Part shown: piece by piece, positions 46,210 to 54,326 of the stretch
How positions within the stretch are numbered: the stretch's first letter is position 1
Layout: every line of letters starts with the position of its first letter
Source of the DNA: JACVRW01 sp963814095
GTDB taxonomy: Bacteria; Actinomycetota; Thermoleophilia; Solirubrobacterales; Thermoleophilaceae
Reading direction: 5' to 3'
Assembly: GCA_963814095.1 (NCBI GenBank)
Contig: CAWFBT010000014.1
Location: 186,001 to 250,000, forward strand
DNA length: 64,000 nucleotides
Notes under the pieces: generated by a model
Databases searched by the model: none
What the model was told of the DNA's origin: nothing
What the model saw: only the letters and a program-made list of their open reading frames with translations
Position numbers and translations under genes: made by a program

Positions 46210-46886
46210 TGGCGACCAGGACCGAGACGAGCGAGATCACGGGCGCCGTCCAGGACTACGCGAAGGGGATCTGGTCGCTGGGACGGCGCGGGCGCGGGCC
46301 TGTATCCACGTCGGCGCTCGCCGAGCGGCTCGACGTGTCACCGGCGTCCGCATCGGCGATGATCAAGCGCCTCGAGGCGCTCGGGCTCGTCTCGCGCGAG
46401 CCCTACCACGGCGTGCGGCTCACGCGCGCGGGCGAGCGGGTGGCGCTCGAGGTGCTGCGCCACCATCGGCTGCTCGAGCTCTATCTCGCCGAGGCGCTCG
46501 GCATGCCGTGGGACCGCGTGCACGAGGAGGCCGAGGTGCTCGAGCATGCGATCTCGCCCGAGCTCTCCGAGCTGATCGCCGCCAAGCTGGGCAATCCGAC
46601 TCACGATCCCCACGGGGACCCGATCCCGACCCTCGAGGGCGAGATCGACGAGCCGCCGTCGCGGGCGCTCGCCGACCTGCGGCCGGGCGAGCGCGGGACC
46701 TTCTCGCGCGTGTCGGACTCGAACCCCGAGATGCTGCGCTACCTGTCCGAGCGCGGAATCGCGCGCGGGGACGAGCTCGAGCTCATCGGCCAGGAGCCCT
46801 TCGGCGGGCCGTTGACCGTGCGCGTAGGCGGCGTCGAGCACGCGCTCGGCGATCAGCTCGCCCGCGCGATGCGGATCGAGGCCTGA
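46209..46886 (+). CDS. DtxR/MntR-family metal-dependent regulator
   Basis: A 225-residue regulator with an N-terminal winged helix (TSALAERLDVSPASASAMIK), a dimerisation/metal domain (HHRLLELYLAEALGMPWDRV, EEAEVLEHAISPELSELIAA) and a C-terminal SH3/FeoA-like domain (LRPGERGTFSRVSDSN). The His/Glu residues in HEEAEVLEHAIS are the usual metal ligands. With Fe or Mn bound it would repress uptake genes. It ends the oxidase-ZIP operon, and the palindrome at 43787 is its likely target. Confidence 0.93.
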   Translation: MATRTETSEITGAVQDYAKGIWSLGRRGRGPVSTSALAERLDVSPASASAMIKRLEALGLVSREPYHGVRLTRAGERVALEVLRHHRLLELYLAEALGMPWDRVHEEAEVLEHAISPELSELIAAKLGNPTHDPHGDPIPTLEGEIDEPPSRALADLRPGERGTFSRVSDSNPEMLRYLSERGIARGDELELIGQEPFGGPLTVRVGGVEHALGDQLARAMRIEA

Positions 46887-46907
46887 CCCTCGGTAGGGTT
46901 CCGCCCG

Positions 46908-47270
46908 ATGGCGCTTGCCGACTTCTTCCAGGGCGTGGTCGACACGCTTCCGCCGGACTGGACGCAGCTCGAGCTCGACCTGCGCATCGCGGACGAGGAT
47001 CGCTACATCGAGGCTGCGACGCTGCTCGTGACCATCAACGCGATGCCCTACTCGCAGGCCGACTGGCACTGGCGCATCCGCAGCGCACATTCGTTCGGGC
47101 ACGCGGCGGCCCCCGAGACGGTGCGCGGCACGCTGGCCCTGCTCGATGACAACGGCATCGAGGGCGAGCTCGTCGTGCGCGAGGCCCGCTCGGGGCGGGC
47201 GGAGGTCGTTCAGATGTGGGGCCGGCCCGAGTCCGTGCGCCAGGAGTTCCGCCGGCGGCGCGACCTTTAG
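46908..47270 (+). CDS. Conserved hypothetical protein (120 aa)
   Basis: Unrecognised. The product starts MALADFFQGVVDTLPPDWTQ and continues with LELDLRIADEDRYIEAATLL and SQADWHWRIRSAHSFGHAAA, ending in a charged tail (QEFRRRRDL). The mixed alpha/beta character with His-rich SAHSFGHAA is suggestive of a small soluble enzyme or binding domain, but no motif is diagnostic. It lies 21 bases after the DtxR gene on the same strand and 5 bases before the next small gene, so all may be one unit. Confidence 0.6.
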   Translation: MALADFFQGVVDTLPPDWTQLELDLRIADEDRYIEAATLLVTINAMPYSQADWHWRIRSAHSFGHAAAPETVRGTLALLDDNGIEGELVVREARSGRAEVVQMWGRPESVRQEFRRRRDL

Positions 47271-47275
47271 GCGCC

Positions 47276-47590
47276 GTGGCCCGCCTGGCGCTCGACTGCC
47301 CGGACCTGCTGTTCGGCTCGAAGCTGCAGGGCGCGCTGCGCGCGGCCGGTCACGAGCTCGTTCAGCCGGGGGAGGGGGCCGAGCTTCTGATCGTCGACCT
47401 CACGGCCGACCCGGAGGAGCGGATCGCGCGCTCGGCGGCGGCCGGGCTGCCGCGGCTCGGCTTCTACTCGCACGTGGAGCAGGAGGTGCGCCGCAGCGCG
47501 GAGGAGGCCGGCTTCGAGCGTGTCGTGCCGCGCTCGCGCATGGCGCGCGAGGCGCCCGCGCTCGTCGAGGCGATGCTCGCCGCCGGCTGA
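47276..47590 (+). CDS. Hypothetical protein, flavodoxin/receiver-like fold
   Basis: GTG 47276 gives 104 residues with a strand-helix repeat: RLALDCPDLLFGSKLQGALR, GAELLIVDLTADPEERIARS, GLPRLGFYSHVEQEVRRSAE and GFERVVPRSRMAREAPALVE. This is an alpha/beta layout like response-regulator receivers or B12-type folds, with LIVDL where the phospho-acceptor Asp would be; the usual Lys near the end is replaced by an Arg-rich segment. Function unknown. Confidence 0.6.
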   Translation: MARLALDCPDLLFGSKLQGALRAAGHELVQPGEGAELLIVDLTADPEERIARSAAAGLPRLGFYSHVEQEVRRSAEEAGFERVVPRSRMAREAPALVEAMLAAG

Positions 47591-47597
47591 GCCGCGG

Positions 47598-48047
47598 CTA
47601 GTCGAGCGGGCGGTCGCCGATCCAGTAGCGCGGGCCCGGCCCGCCGCTGCCGGCGCGGTCACCGGGGTTGGAGAACTGGCAACGATCGAGCGACAGGCAG
47701 CCGCAGCCGATGCACTCGGTCAGGCCGAGCTTCAGGCGCTCGAGCAGGGCGATGCGCTCGTCGATGCGCGCGGTCCAGCCGCTCGACAGCCGCGACCAGT
47801 CGCGCCGCGTGGGGGCGCGGTCGGGCGGCAGCTTCGTCAGCTCGGCGCCGATCTCCTCGAGCGTGAGGCCAACGCGCTGCGCGAAGACGATGAACGCGAT
47901 CCGGCGCAGCACCGGGCGCTGGTAGCGCCGGTGCCCCGAGCCGGCTCGCTCCGAGCTGATCAGCCCGCGCTCCTCGTAGAAGCGAAGCGCTGACGCCGCC
48001 ACGCCGCTGCGCTCCGCCACCTCGCCGATCGTGAGCAGCTCGGACAT
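47598..48047 (-). CDS. soxR: Redox-sensitive MerR-type regulator SoxR
   Basis: A 149-residue MerR protein: LTIGEVAERSGVAASALRFY (HTH), GHRRYQRPVLRRIAFIVFAQ, and the [2Fe-2S] ligand motif LTECIGCGCLSLDRC. SoxR senses redox-cycling compounds and activates promoters with overlong spacers. The cluster motif CxGCxCxxxxxC is intact. A candidate box lies just upstream, inside the end of the substrate-binding protein gene. The usual target soxS is absent, as in actinobacteria; its targets are unknown. Confidence 0.95.
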   Translation of the reverse strand: MSELLTIGEVAERSGVAASALRFYEERGLISSERAGSGHRRYQRPVLRRIAFIVFAQRVGLTLEEIGAELTKLPPDRAPTRRDWSRLSSGWTARIDERIALLERLKLGLTECIGCGCLSLDRCQFSNPGDRAGSGGPGPRYWIGDRPLD

Positions 48048-48052
48048 TGAAG

Positions 48053-48069
48053 CTCACTTTAGCTTGAGG
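48053..48069. promoter_or_regulatory. SoxR-box candidate
   Basis: CTCACTTTAGCTTGAGG lies 5 bases upstream of the soxR start codon and resembles the SoxR box (CCTCAAG...CTTGAGG) on its right arm; the left arm is imperfect. Autoregulation would need a very short or leaderless message. Confidence 0.45.
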
Positions 48070-49003
48070 GAGGTAGCAGGAAGGCGCGATCGACGTCGGG
48101 GGGCGCGTCGAGGATGCCGAAACGGGCGTCGAACTCGGCCCAGGCCTCCAGCGCGCCGCGGTCGAGCACGAGCGGTGGGCGCAGCGCCGGCGCAACGGCG
48201 GTCAACTCGGCCTCGATCAGCGGCTCGTCGGCGCCGGAGGCGCGCACGATGTCGTCGACCGCCGCCGGCCGGTCGGCGAGTGCGGCGCGCGTCCCGGCCC
48301 GCAGCGCGGCGAGCGTGTCGTCGACGAGATCCCGCTCGTCGTCGAGCGTGTCCCGCTCGACTGCCAGCACCAGCTCGGGGTAGCGCGGCGCACCGAACTC
48401 GTCGACGCGGAACTCGCGCGTCTCGACGCCGCGCTCGCGCAGCGCGACCCCCTCGACGTTCCAGAACGAGACCACGGCATCCACGCGCCCGGTGATCAGC
48501 GCGGGCACGGCCGAGAAGCCGATCGTCAGCGTCCGGACCTGCGAGAAGTCGCCGCCGTCGTCCTCGACCACCGCGCGCAGGAGCGCCTCGTCGGAGGGCA
48601 GGCCGGTCACGCCGACGCGCCGCCCCACGAGGTCGCGCGGGCGCCCCACCTCGCCTGAGCGCGCGATCACCGCGGCCAGCGGCCGCTGGACGAGCGCGCC
48701 GACCCCGACGACGTCGCGGCCGCGCTCGCGCGCGAGGCCGAGATCGTGGATGTCGACGACGGCCATGTCGGCGCGCCCCGCGGCAAGCAGCTTCAGCGAG
48801 TCGGTCGAGGCGGACGGCACGCGGATCTCGATGTCGACCCCGTTGTCCTCGTCGAGCCCGAGCCGATCAGCCGCGTAGATGCCGGCGTGCACGGCGTTCG
48901 GCTGGAAGTCGAGCGCCAGTGAAACCTGCTGCGCCCCGCTCTCGGAACCGCCTCCGCACGACGCCAGCGGCAGCAGCAGAACGAGCAACAGGAGCCGGCG
49001 CAC
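48059..49003 (-). CDS. ABC-type substrate-binding lipoprotein, NMT1/THI5-like
   Basis: GTG 49003 gives 314 residues with a lipobox (RRLLLLVLLLPLASCGG). The mature protein has VSLALDFQPNAVHAGIYAAD, LGLDEDNGVDIEIRVPSAST and PLAAVIARSGEVGRPRDLVG, the order of NMT1/THI5-like proteins that bind pyrimidine thiamine precursors, sulfonates or nitrate. No permease or ATPase gene is next to it, so it is an orphan binding protein. It is read from the aquaporin gene side towards soxR, 11 bases apart. Confidence 0.85.
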   Translation of the reverse strand: MRRLLLLVLLLPLASCGGGSESGAQQVSLALDFQPNAVHAGIYAADRLGLDEDNGVDIEIRVPSASTDSLKLLAAGRADMAVVDIHDLGLARERGRDVVGVGALVQRPLAAVIARSGEVGRPRDLVGRRVGVTGLPSDEALLRAVVEDDGGDFSQVRTLTIGFSAVPALITGRVDAVVSFWNVEGVALRERGVETREFRVDEFGAPRYPELVLAVERDTLDDERDLVDDTLAALRAGTRAALADRPAAVDDIVRASGADEPLIEAELTAVAPALRPPLVLDRGALEAWAEFDARFGILDAPPDVDRAFLLPPSS

Positions 49004-49045
49004 GGCGGACAAGGGTATGCGGCGTCCGCGGCGAACCCGCACAGC

Positions 49046-49783
49046 GTGGAGGACCGCGGGCCCGCCGCATACATCGCCGAGTTCGTCGGCACCCTGCTGC
49101 TCGTCTTCTTCATCTGCGCGGCCGTGTCGCTGTACGGGCCCGAACCATCGCCGGTGAATCCGAACCCGTTCGTGGACTTCGGCGTGATCGGGCTCGTCCA
49201 CGTGCTCGTCCTCTTCGTGCTGATTCAGACGCTGGCCGTCGTCTCGGGCGCGCACTTCAACCCGGCCGTGACGGTGGCGCTGACGGCGCTGCGCCAGATC
49301 AAGTTCCCGGACGCCGCGATCTACATCCTGGCCCAGCTCGCCGGCGCGGTCGCCGGGGCCCTGCTGACGAAGGCGATCCTGCTCGACGAGGGCAACGTGG
49401 AGAACTACGGCGCCCCCGCGGTCACGAACGTCATCGACGGCGCCGCCTTCCCGGGCATGGTGGTCGAGGCGCTCGGCACCTTCTTCCTCCTGTGGGCGAT
49501 CATCGGCGTCGCCGTCCACCCCCGGGCCGCCAAGGACTGGGCCGCCTTCGCTATCGGCGGCGCGCTCGGCATGGGGGTGATGGTGCTCGCGCCGATCACC
49601 GGGGCGGGCTTCAACCCGGCGCGCAGCTTCGGTCCGATGCTCGTCTCGGGCGCCTGGGATGACTTTCTCTTCGTCTACCTGTTCGGCCCACTGATCGGGG
49701 CGCTGGCGGCGGCGGTCGTCTACTTCTACCTGTTCGTGCAGCCCGGCAAGAAGGGCGAGCAGGGCATGACGCCGGTCGGCTAG
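49046..49783 (+). CDS. Aquaporin/glycerol facilitator (MIP family)
   Basis: GTG 49046 gives 245 residues. Six helices carry the two NPA boxes, VSGAHFNPAVTVALTALRQI and ITGAGFNPARSFGPMLVSG, plus the N-terminal AAYIAEFVGTLLLVFFI. The second half contains a His in the helix 5 segment IIGVAVHPRAAKD, typical of water-selective channels, but the selectivity filter cannot be assigned with certainty. It is divergent from the binding-protein gene, and its start region overlaps a possible alternative start of that gene. Confidence 0.9.
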   Translation: MEDRGPAAYIAEFVGTLLLVFFICAAVSLYGPEPSPVNPNPFVDFGVIGLVHVLVLFVLIQTLAVVSGAHFNPAVTVALTALRQIKFPDAAIYILAQLAGAVAGALLTKAILLDEGNVENYGAPAVTNVIDGAAFPGMVVEALGTFFLLWAIIGVAVHPRAAKDWAAFAIGGALGMGVMVLAPITGAGFNPARSFGPMLVSGAWDDFLFVYLFGPLIGALAAAVVYFYLFVQPGKKGEQGMTPVG

Positions 49784-49861
49784 CGCCCGGTCACACGACT
49801 TTCACGACCTGTTTGCACGGTCTTCACCGACGTCCGGAGTGCGTTGGCACACTGGCGGTGA

Positions 49862-51049
49862 ATGGCCGTTCGCCGCCGCGAGCTGATCGGGATGGGACTT
49901 GGAGGAGTGGCGGCCGTGACGCTCGGGGCCGCCTTCTGGGACGACCTGTTCGGCGAGGCCGAGAGCCGGCCGCTCCGCACCGGCCCCGGCTATGGGCCGC
50001 TCGCCCCGCCCGACGAGCACGGCATCCGGCTCCCGAACGGCTTCCGCTCGCGGATCGTCGCGCGTGGCAACGAGCCGGTGCCCGGCACGGACTACCGCTG
50101 GCACATCGCCTCCGACGGCATGGCCGCGTTCCCGCGCGAGGACGGCGGGTTCGTGCTCGTCTCCAACTCGGAGACGCTCGAGGGCGGCGCATCCGCCCTC
50201 CGCTTCGGGCGCGACGGTCGTGTGGAGGACGCCTACCGGATCCTCTCCGGAACGTCCCAGAACTGCTCCGGCGGCGGGACGCCCTGGGGGACCTGGCTCT
50301 CGTGCGAGGAGGTGGACGATGGGCGCGTCTGGGAATGCGACCCGAGTGGGCGCCGGCGCGCGGTGGTGCACCCGGCGATGGGTGTCTTCAAGCACGAGGC
50401 CGCCGCGGTCGATCCGCGCGACAGGCGCGTCTACCTGACCGAGGACCTCGAGAAGGGCGGCCTGTATCGCTACACGCCCAGCGACTGGCCCGACCTCTCC
50501 AAGGGCCGCCTCGAGATCGCGCGTGCGGAGGGCGCCGCCGTCGAGTGGATCGAGCTCCCCGATCCGCTCGCCCGCCGCGAGGACACGCGCCGCCAGGTCC
50601 CCGGCTCGCTACAGCTCCAGCGCGGCGAGGGGATCTGGCTCGACGGGCACACGCTCTACGTCTCGACCACGATGGACCATCGCGTCCACGCCTACGACAC
50701 CAGGCGTGAGCGCATCGAGGTGATCTACGACGGGCTCGCCACGCGCAGCGCGCCGCTCCTGCGCGTCGATCAGATGACCGGCTCGCGCGCCGGGGAGATC
50801 TTCGTCTGCGAGGACATCGCGACGGACGAGATCGACATGGGCGTGATCGATCGCCAGCGGCGCGTGTCGCGGTTCCTGTCCATCACGGGGCCGCAGCACG
50901 AGCGCTCCGAGCTCACGGGCGTGACCTTCGACCCGAGCGGCCGGCGAATGTTCGTCTCCTCGCAGCGGGCCTTCCCGGAGAGCGAGTTGTTGCCCGGGCC
51001 AGGCGCGATCTACGAGATCACGGGCCCGTTCAAGGGCGCCGCGGCGTAG
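49862..51049 (+). CDS. PhoX-like (DUF839) secreted phosphatase-family protein, Tat-type signal
   Basis: A 395-residue protein starting with a twin-arginine signal (AVRRRELIGMGLGGVAAVTL). The propeller domain includes GGGTPWGTWLSCEEVDD, MGVFKHEAAAVDPRDRRVYL, LDGHTLYVSTTMDHRVHAYD, and ELTGVTFDPSGRRMFVSSQR, which match the PhoX/DUF839 group. PhoX is a Ca/Fe alkaline phosphatase at the cell surface. Whether this member has phosphatase activity is unproven, as many DUF839 proteins are uncharacterised. It stands alone and converges with cofE. Confidence 0.85.
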   Translation: MAVRRRELIGMGLGGVAAVTLGAAFWDDLFGEAESRPLRTGPGYGPLAPPDEHGIRLPNGFRSRIVARGNEPVPGTDYRWHIASDGMAAFPREDGGFVLVSNSETLEGGASALRFGRDGRVEDAYRILSGTSQNCSGGGTPWGTWLSCEEVDDGRVWECDPSGRRRAVVHPAMGVFKHEAAAVDPRDRRVYLTEDLEKGGLYRYTPSDWPDLSKGRLEIARAEGAAVEWIELPDPLARREDTRRQVPGSLQLQRGEGIWLDGHTLYVSTTMDHRVHAYDTRRERIEVIYDGLATRSAPLLRVDQMTGSRAGEIFVCEDIATDEIDMGVIDRQRRVSRFLSITGPQHERSELTGVTFDPSGRRMFVSSQRAFPESELLPGPGAIYEITGPFKGAAA

Positions 51050-51058
51050 CGCGCCACG

Positions 51059-51811
51059 TCAGCGAAACAGGTCCTGCTCGGGCGCGCGCAGCAGCGCCAC
51101 CGCTCCCGGCCCGTCGTCGGGCGTCACGTGTCGGTCGAGCCCGCGTACGAGCACGGCCGGCTCGAGCGAGTCCTTCGCGCGCGCCAGGTCGGCCGCGCCC
51201 GCAGCGGCGTCGGCGATTGCGATCGAGCTCACGCGCAGCTCCCGCCCGAAGGCGTCCGGCCGCCCGTGCCAGTGGTCGATTGCGGTCAGGCCTGCCACGC
51301 CGATCGCGACGTCCGTCTGGCCGACCCTCCAGGCGCGCCCGAACGAGTCGGCGACGACCACCGCCGGCCGCACGCCGCGCAGCGCCGCGATCCCGGCCCG
51401 CAACCGGCGCGCCGACGCGTCGGGGTCCTCGGGGAGCAGCACCAGCTCGCCCGGGGTGCCGGCGTTCGACTGGTCGACGCCCGCGTTCGCGCATACGAAG
51501 CCGTGACGAGTGACGCAGATCAGCACGCCGTCGACCGCGCGCAGCAGCTCGGCCGACTCGTCGAGCACCGCCTGCACGAGCCGGGCGTCCTTGGCGTGCT
51601 CGGCGGCGAGCGCGCGGGCTCGCTCGCCGGGCTCGATCGCGTCCAGGCGCCGTACCCTGCCCTCGGCCTTCGACACGACCTTGTGCGCCACGACGAGCAC
51701 GTCGCCGTCCCCGAGGTCGGCGGGGGCGGCGTGGGCTATGTGCGCGGCTAGGTCGTCGCCGGGCGCGAGCGCGGGCAGCGCGGGCAGGGCAACGCAGGTG
51801 AGCTGGGCCAC
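51059..51811 (-). CDS. cofE: Coenzyme F420-0:L-glutamate ligase (single-domain CofE)
   Basis: 250 residues with the CofE fold: DVLVVAHKVVSKAEGRVRRL, GVLICVTRHGFVCANAGVDQ, SNAGTPGELVLLPEDPDASA and VVVADSFGRAWRVGQTDVAI. The enzyme adds glutamates to F420-0 using GTP. In mycobacteria FbiB has an extra C-terminal nitroreductase domain that reduces the dehydro precursor; this protein lacks it, so a separate reductase must exist if the PEP-based route is used. It is the last gene of the F420 operon, 28 bases after cofC. Confidence 0.93.
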   Translation of the reverse strand: MAQLTCVALPALPALAPGDDLAAHIAHAAPADLGDGDVLVVAHKVVSKAEGRVRRLDAIEPGERARALAAEHAKDARLVQAVLDESAELLRAVDGVLICVTRHGFVCANAGVDQSNAGTPGELVLLPEDPDASARRLRAGIAALRGVRPAVVVADSFGRAWRVGQTDVAIGVAGLTAIDHWHGRPDAFGRELRVSSIAIADAAAGAADLARAKDSLEPAVLVRGLDRHVTPDDGPGAVALLRAPEQDLFR

Positions 51812-51839
51812 GGCCGGGAGACTAGGCGCGCGGCTGAAT

Positions 51840-52529
51840 TCAGGCCGAGGCCGACGCGACGCGCGTGGCCGACGCGCGTGCCCGCGAGCGGTCGAGCTGG
51901 CGCAGCGCGCCGCGCGTCGAGGCTGCTTGGCCGCGGCGCTCGTCGAGCGCGGCCGAGAGATCGGCGAGGTCGTCGGGCGTGTCGACGTCGAACATCAGCG
52001 CCGAGATCCGCGCGACCGCGTGCTCGAGCCCGGCGTCGCGGGCCGCGGCCACGTGGCGCTCGAAGCTGCCCGGCCCAAAGCTCGGGGCGATCACGTCGGG
52101 CGGTGTGATCAGCAGCGCGTTGGTGCCGGTGCCGTGGCGGTCGGGAACGATCGCCACGGGAGCGTCGAGCTCGAGGAGCGCGACCACGTCGTCGGGTTCG
52201 ACGAGCGGCGTGTCGCCCGGAACGAGCAGGACGCGCTCGTAGCCGGCTGCCTGCGCGTAGCGGATGCCGATCAGCGCGGCCTCCGACTGCCCCGCCTGTT
52301 CGGTGTCGCGCAGCACCTGGACGCGCTCCCCGAGCGCCGCCGACTCGGCGACCCGATCGGATGTGACCACCGCCACGGCGTCGAGTCCCGGCACATGCCG
52401 CAGCGAGGTCAGGACGTCGGAGAACATCGCCTGCGCGAGCGCCTGCCGCGAGCCCGCGCCGAGCAGCCCGGCGAGACGCTGCTTCGCCGCGTTGAAGCTC
52501 TTGACCGGGAGGATCGCGATCGTTCTCAT
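51840..52529 (-). CDS. cofC: F420 precursor guanylyltransferase (CofC/FbiD)
   Basis: A 229-residue nucleotidyltransferase: RTIAILPVKSFNAAKQRLAG (signature KxxxxAKxRL), VLLVPGDTPLVEPDDVVALL (metal Asp), PVAIVPDRHGTGTNALLITP and FDVDTPDDL. It activates 2-phospholactate or, in actinobacteria, phosphoenolpyruvate with GTP to feed CofD. The C-terminal 30 residues (ALRQLDRSRARASATRVASA) are basic and low complexity. It lies between cofD and cofE in the same orientation. Confidence 0.92.
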   Translation of the reverse strand: MRTIAILPVKSFNAAKQRLAGLLGAGSRQALAQAMFSDVLTSLRHVPGLDAVAVVTSDRVAESAALGERVQVLRDTEQAGQSEAALIGIRYAQAAGYERVLLVPGDTPLVEPDDVVALLELDAPVAIVPDRHGTGTNALLITPPDVIAPSFGPGSFERHVAAARDAGLEHAVARISALMFDVDTPDDLADLSAALDERRGQAASTRGALRQLDRSRARASATRVASASA

Positions 52530-52584
52530 AGGAGACGGCCGGCGGGTCAGTCGAGACTAGCGCGCATGCGCTTCCGGCCTCGCC

Positions 52585-53484
52585 TCAGCCCGCGAGCTTC
52601 GCCGCAAAGTCGAGGGTGTTCGTCGCAAGCGCAACGCGCTGCTCGAGGCTGCCCATCAGCGTGTCGGTGACGAGGCAATCGATGCCCGCCACCTGCTCGT
52701 CGGCCACGATCCCGTCCAGCACGTCCCCATAGGCCTTGGCGATGCCGGCGGCGTTCGTCTCGATGCCGGCGAAGTGGCAGAAGTCGTCCGTCGGGCCCTT
52801 GAGCGTGCGCCCGCCCACGAACGGGCTCACCGCGACCACCGGCGCAGCGGCCTCCCGAAGCGCGGCCGAGATGCCCGGCAACGCCAGGATCGGGCCGATC
52901 GAGATGACCGGATTCGAGGGGCCGATGACGATCGCGTCAGCCGCCGCGATCGCATCGAGCACCGCGGCGCTCGGACGCGCCACGTCGAGGCCGCGCAGCT
53001 CGACCGACTCGACGGGCCCCTCGGCGTGCTCGACGATCATGAACTCCTGAAACGGCAGGGTTCGCCCACGCGCGCCCACCCAGGTCGTGACCGGCTCGTC
53101 CGACATCGGCAGCACGCGCGCCCGCGCGCCGAGCGCCGCCGTCACGGCAGCCTGCGCCTCCGTGAGGCTCGCGCCCGCCCGCAGCCGCTCGGTGCGCACC
53201 AGGCAGCTCGCCAGGTCGCGGTCGCCGAGGCGGAACCAGTGCGGCGCTCCGGTCGCCTCGAGCGCCTCCATCACCTTCCAGGTGTCGTCGCGCAGGCCCC
53301 AACCGCGCTCGTCGATCGCGTCGGCGAGCCAGTAGGTCACGAGGTCGGGATCGGGCGAGACGTGCACGCCGTAGACCTCGACGTCGTCCGCCGTGTTGGC
53401 GACGACCGTGAGCTCGGCGGCCACGTCGAGCAGGCCGCGGGCGAGCTTGGCGCCGCCCGTGCCGCCGGAGAGCAGGAGCGTCAG
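52585..53484 (-). CDS. cofD: F420 phospho-lactyl/enolpyruvyl transferase (CofD/FbiA)
   Basis: The N-terminal nucleotide loop (LTLLLSGGTGGAKLARGLLD) is present only if translation begins at the CTG at 53484, which overlaps the stop of the SDR gene (CTGA) and follows GAGGAG by 5 bases. The remainder is typical CofD: ELTVVANTADDVEVYGVHVS, CLVRTERLRAGASLTEAQAA, IGPSNPVISIGPILALPGIS and FVGGRTLKGPTDDF. CofD joins Fo to the activated three-carbon acid. It is the first dedicated F420 gene of the operon. Confidence 0.92.
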   Translation of the reverse strand: MTLLLSGGTGGAKLARGLLDVAAELTVVANTADDVEVYGVHVSPDPDLVTYWLADAIDERGWGLRDDTWKVMEALEATGAPHWFRLGDRDLASCLVRTERLRAGASLTEAQAAVTAALGARARVLPMSDEPVTTWVGARGRTLPFQEFMIVEHAEGPVESVELRGLDVARPSAAVLDAIAAADAIVIGPSNPVISIGPILALPGISAALREAAAPVVAVSPFVGGRTLKGPTDDFCHFAGIETNAAGIAKAYGDVLDGIVADEQVAGIDCLVTDTLMGSLEQRVALATNTLDFAAKLAG

Positions 53485-54326
53485 ACGCGCTCCTCGGGCC
53501 AGCTGTCGACGAAGATGTCGAGCGTCAGGTCCGCGTCCGCCGCCGCGTAGCCGGACAGGTCGGCGACGCCGGCCTCGGCCAGGACCTCATCGTCGATGAA
53601 GGTGTTGCCGCTGGTCGCGCGCGGATCGCGCACGAGGATCGCGTGCGCGGCGTCGGCCACGATCTCCGGCGTGCGCGAGCGGGCCATGGCCTCGTCGCCG
53701 CCGAGCAGGTTCTGGACGGCGGCGGTGGCGATGATCGTGCGCGGCCAGAGGCAGTTCGCGCCAATCCCGGCCTCGGCCTCGTCGGCCGCGACACCGAGCG
53801 TGATGATCGTCATGCCCATCTTCGAGAGCGTGTAGGCGCTGTGGCCGGCGAGCCAGCGCGGGTCGGTCGACAGCGGGGGCGAGAGGGTGAGCACGTGCGC
53901 GTGCTCCGACTGGCGCAGGTGCGGGAGGCAGGCGCGCGTGACGACGAACGTGCCGCGCGTGTTGATCGTCTGCATCAGGTCGAAGCGCTTGACCTCGAGG
54001 TCGCGCATCGGCGACAGGTTGATCGCGCTCGCGTTGTTGACCACGATGTCGATGCCGCCGAAGCGCTCGACGGCCTGCGCCACGGCGTCGTCAACGGCGA
54101 CGGCGTCCCGGATGTCGCCCACGATCGGGAGCGCCTCGCCGCCCGCCCCCTGGATCTCCTCGGCGGCGCTGTAGACGGTCCCGGGAAGCCTCGGGTGCGG
54201 CTCCGCCGTCTTCGCCATCAGGACGACGCGTGCGCCGTCCTGGGCCGCGCGCTTCGCGATCGCGAGCCCGATGCCGCGGCTGCCTCCGGACATGAAGATG
54301 ACGCGGCCGTTCAGCGAATCTGCCAT
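53481..54326 (-). CDS. Short-chain dehydrogenase/reductase, HSDL2-like, head of F420 operon
   Basis: A 281-residue SDR: GRVIFMSGGSRGIGLAIAKR (cofactor loop), IDIVVNNASAINLSPMRDLE, VLTLSPPLSTDPRWLAGHSA, YTLSKMGMTIITLGVAADE (Tyr-x3-Lys). The C-terminal DPRATSGNTFIDDEVLAEAG is like HSDL2-type SDRs. It overlaps cofD by 4 bases, so it is translated with the F420 genes. Its substrate is unknown; a link to F420 metabolism is only suggested by this coupling. Confidence 0.85.
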   Translation of the reverse strand: MADSLNGRVIFMSGGSRGIGLAIAKRAAQDGARVVLMAKTAEPHPRLPGTVYSAAEEIQGAGGEALPIVGDIRDAVAVDDAVAQAVERFGGIDIVVNNASAINLSPMRDLEVKRFDLMQTINTRGTFVVTRACLPHLRQSEHAHVLTLSPPLSTDPRWLAGHSAYTLSKMGMTIITLGVAADEAEAGIGANCLWPRTIIATAAVQNLLGGDEAMARSRTPEIVADAAHAILVRDPRATSGNTFIDDEVLAEAGVADLSGYAAADADLTLDIFVDSWPEERV

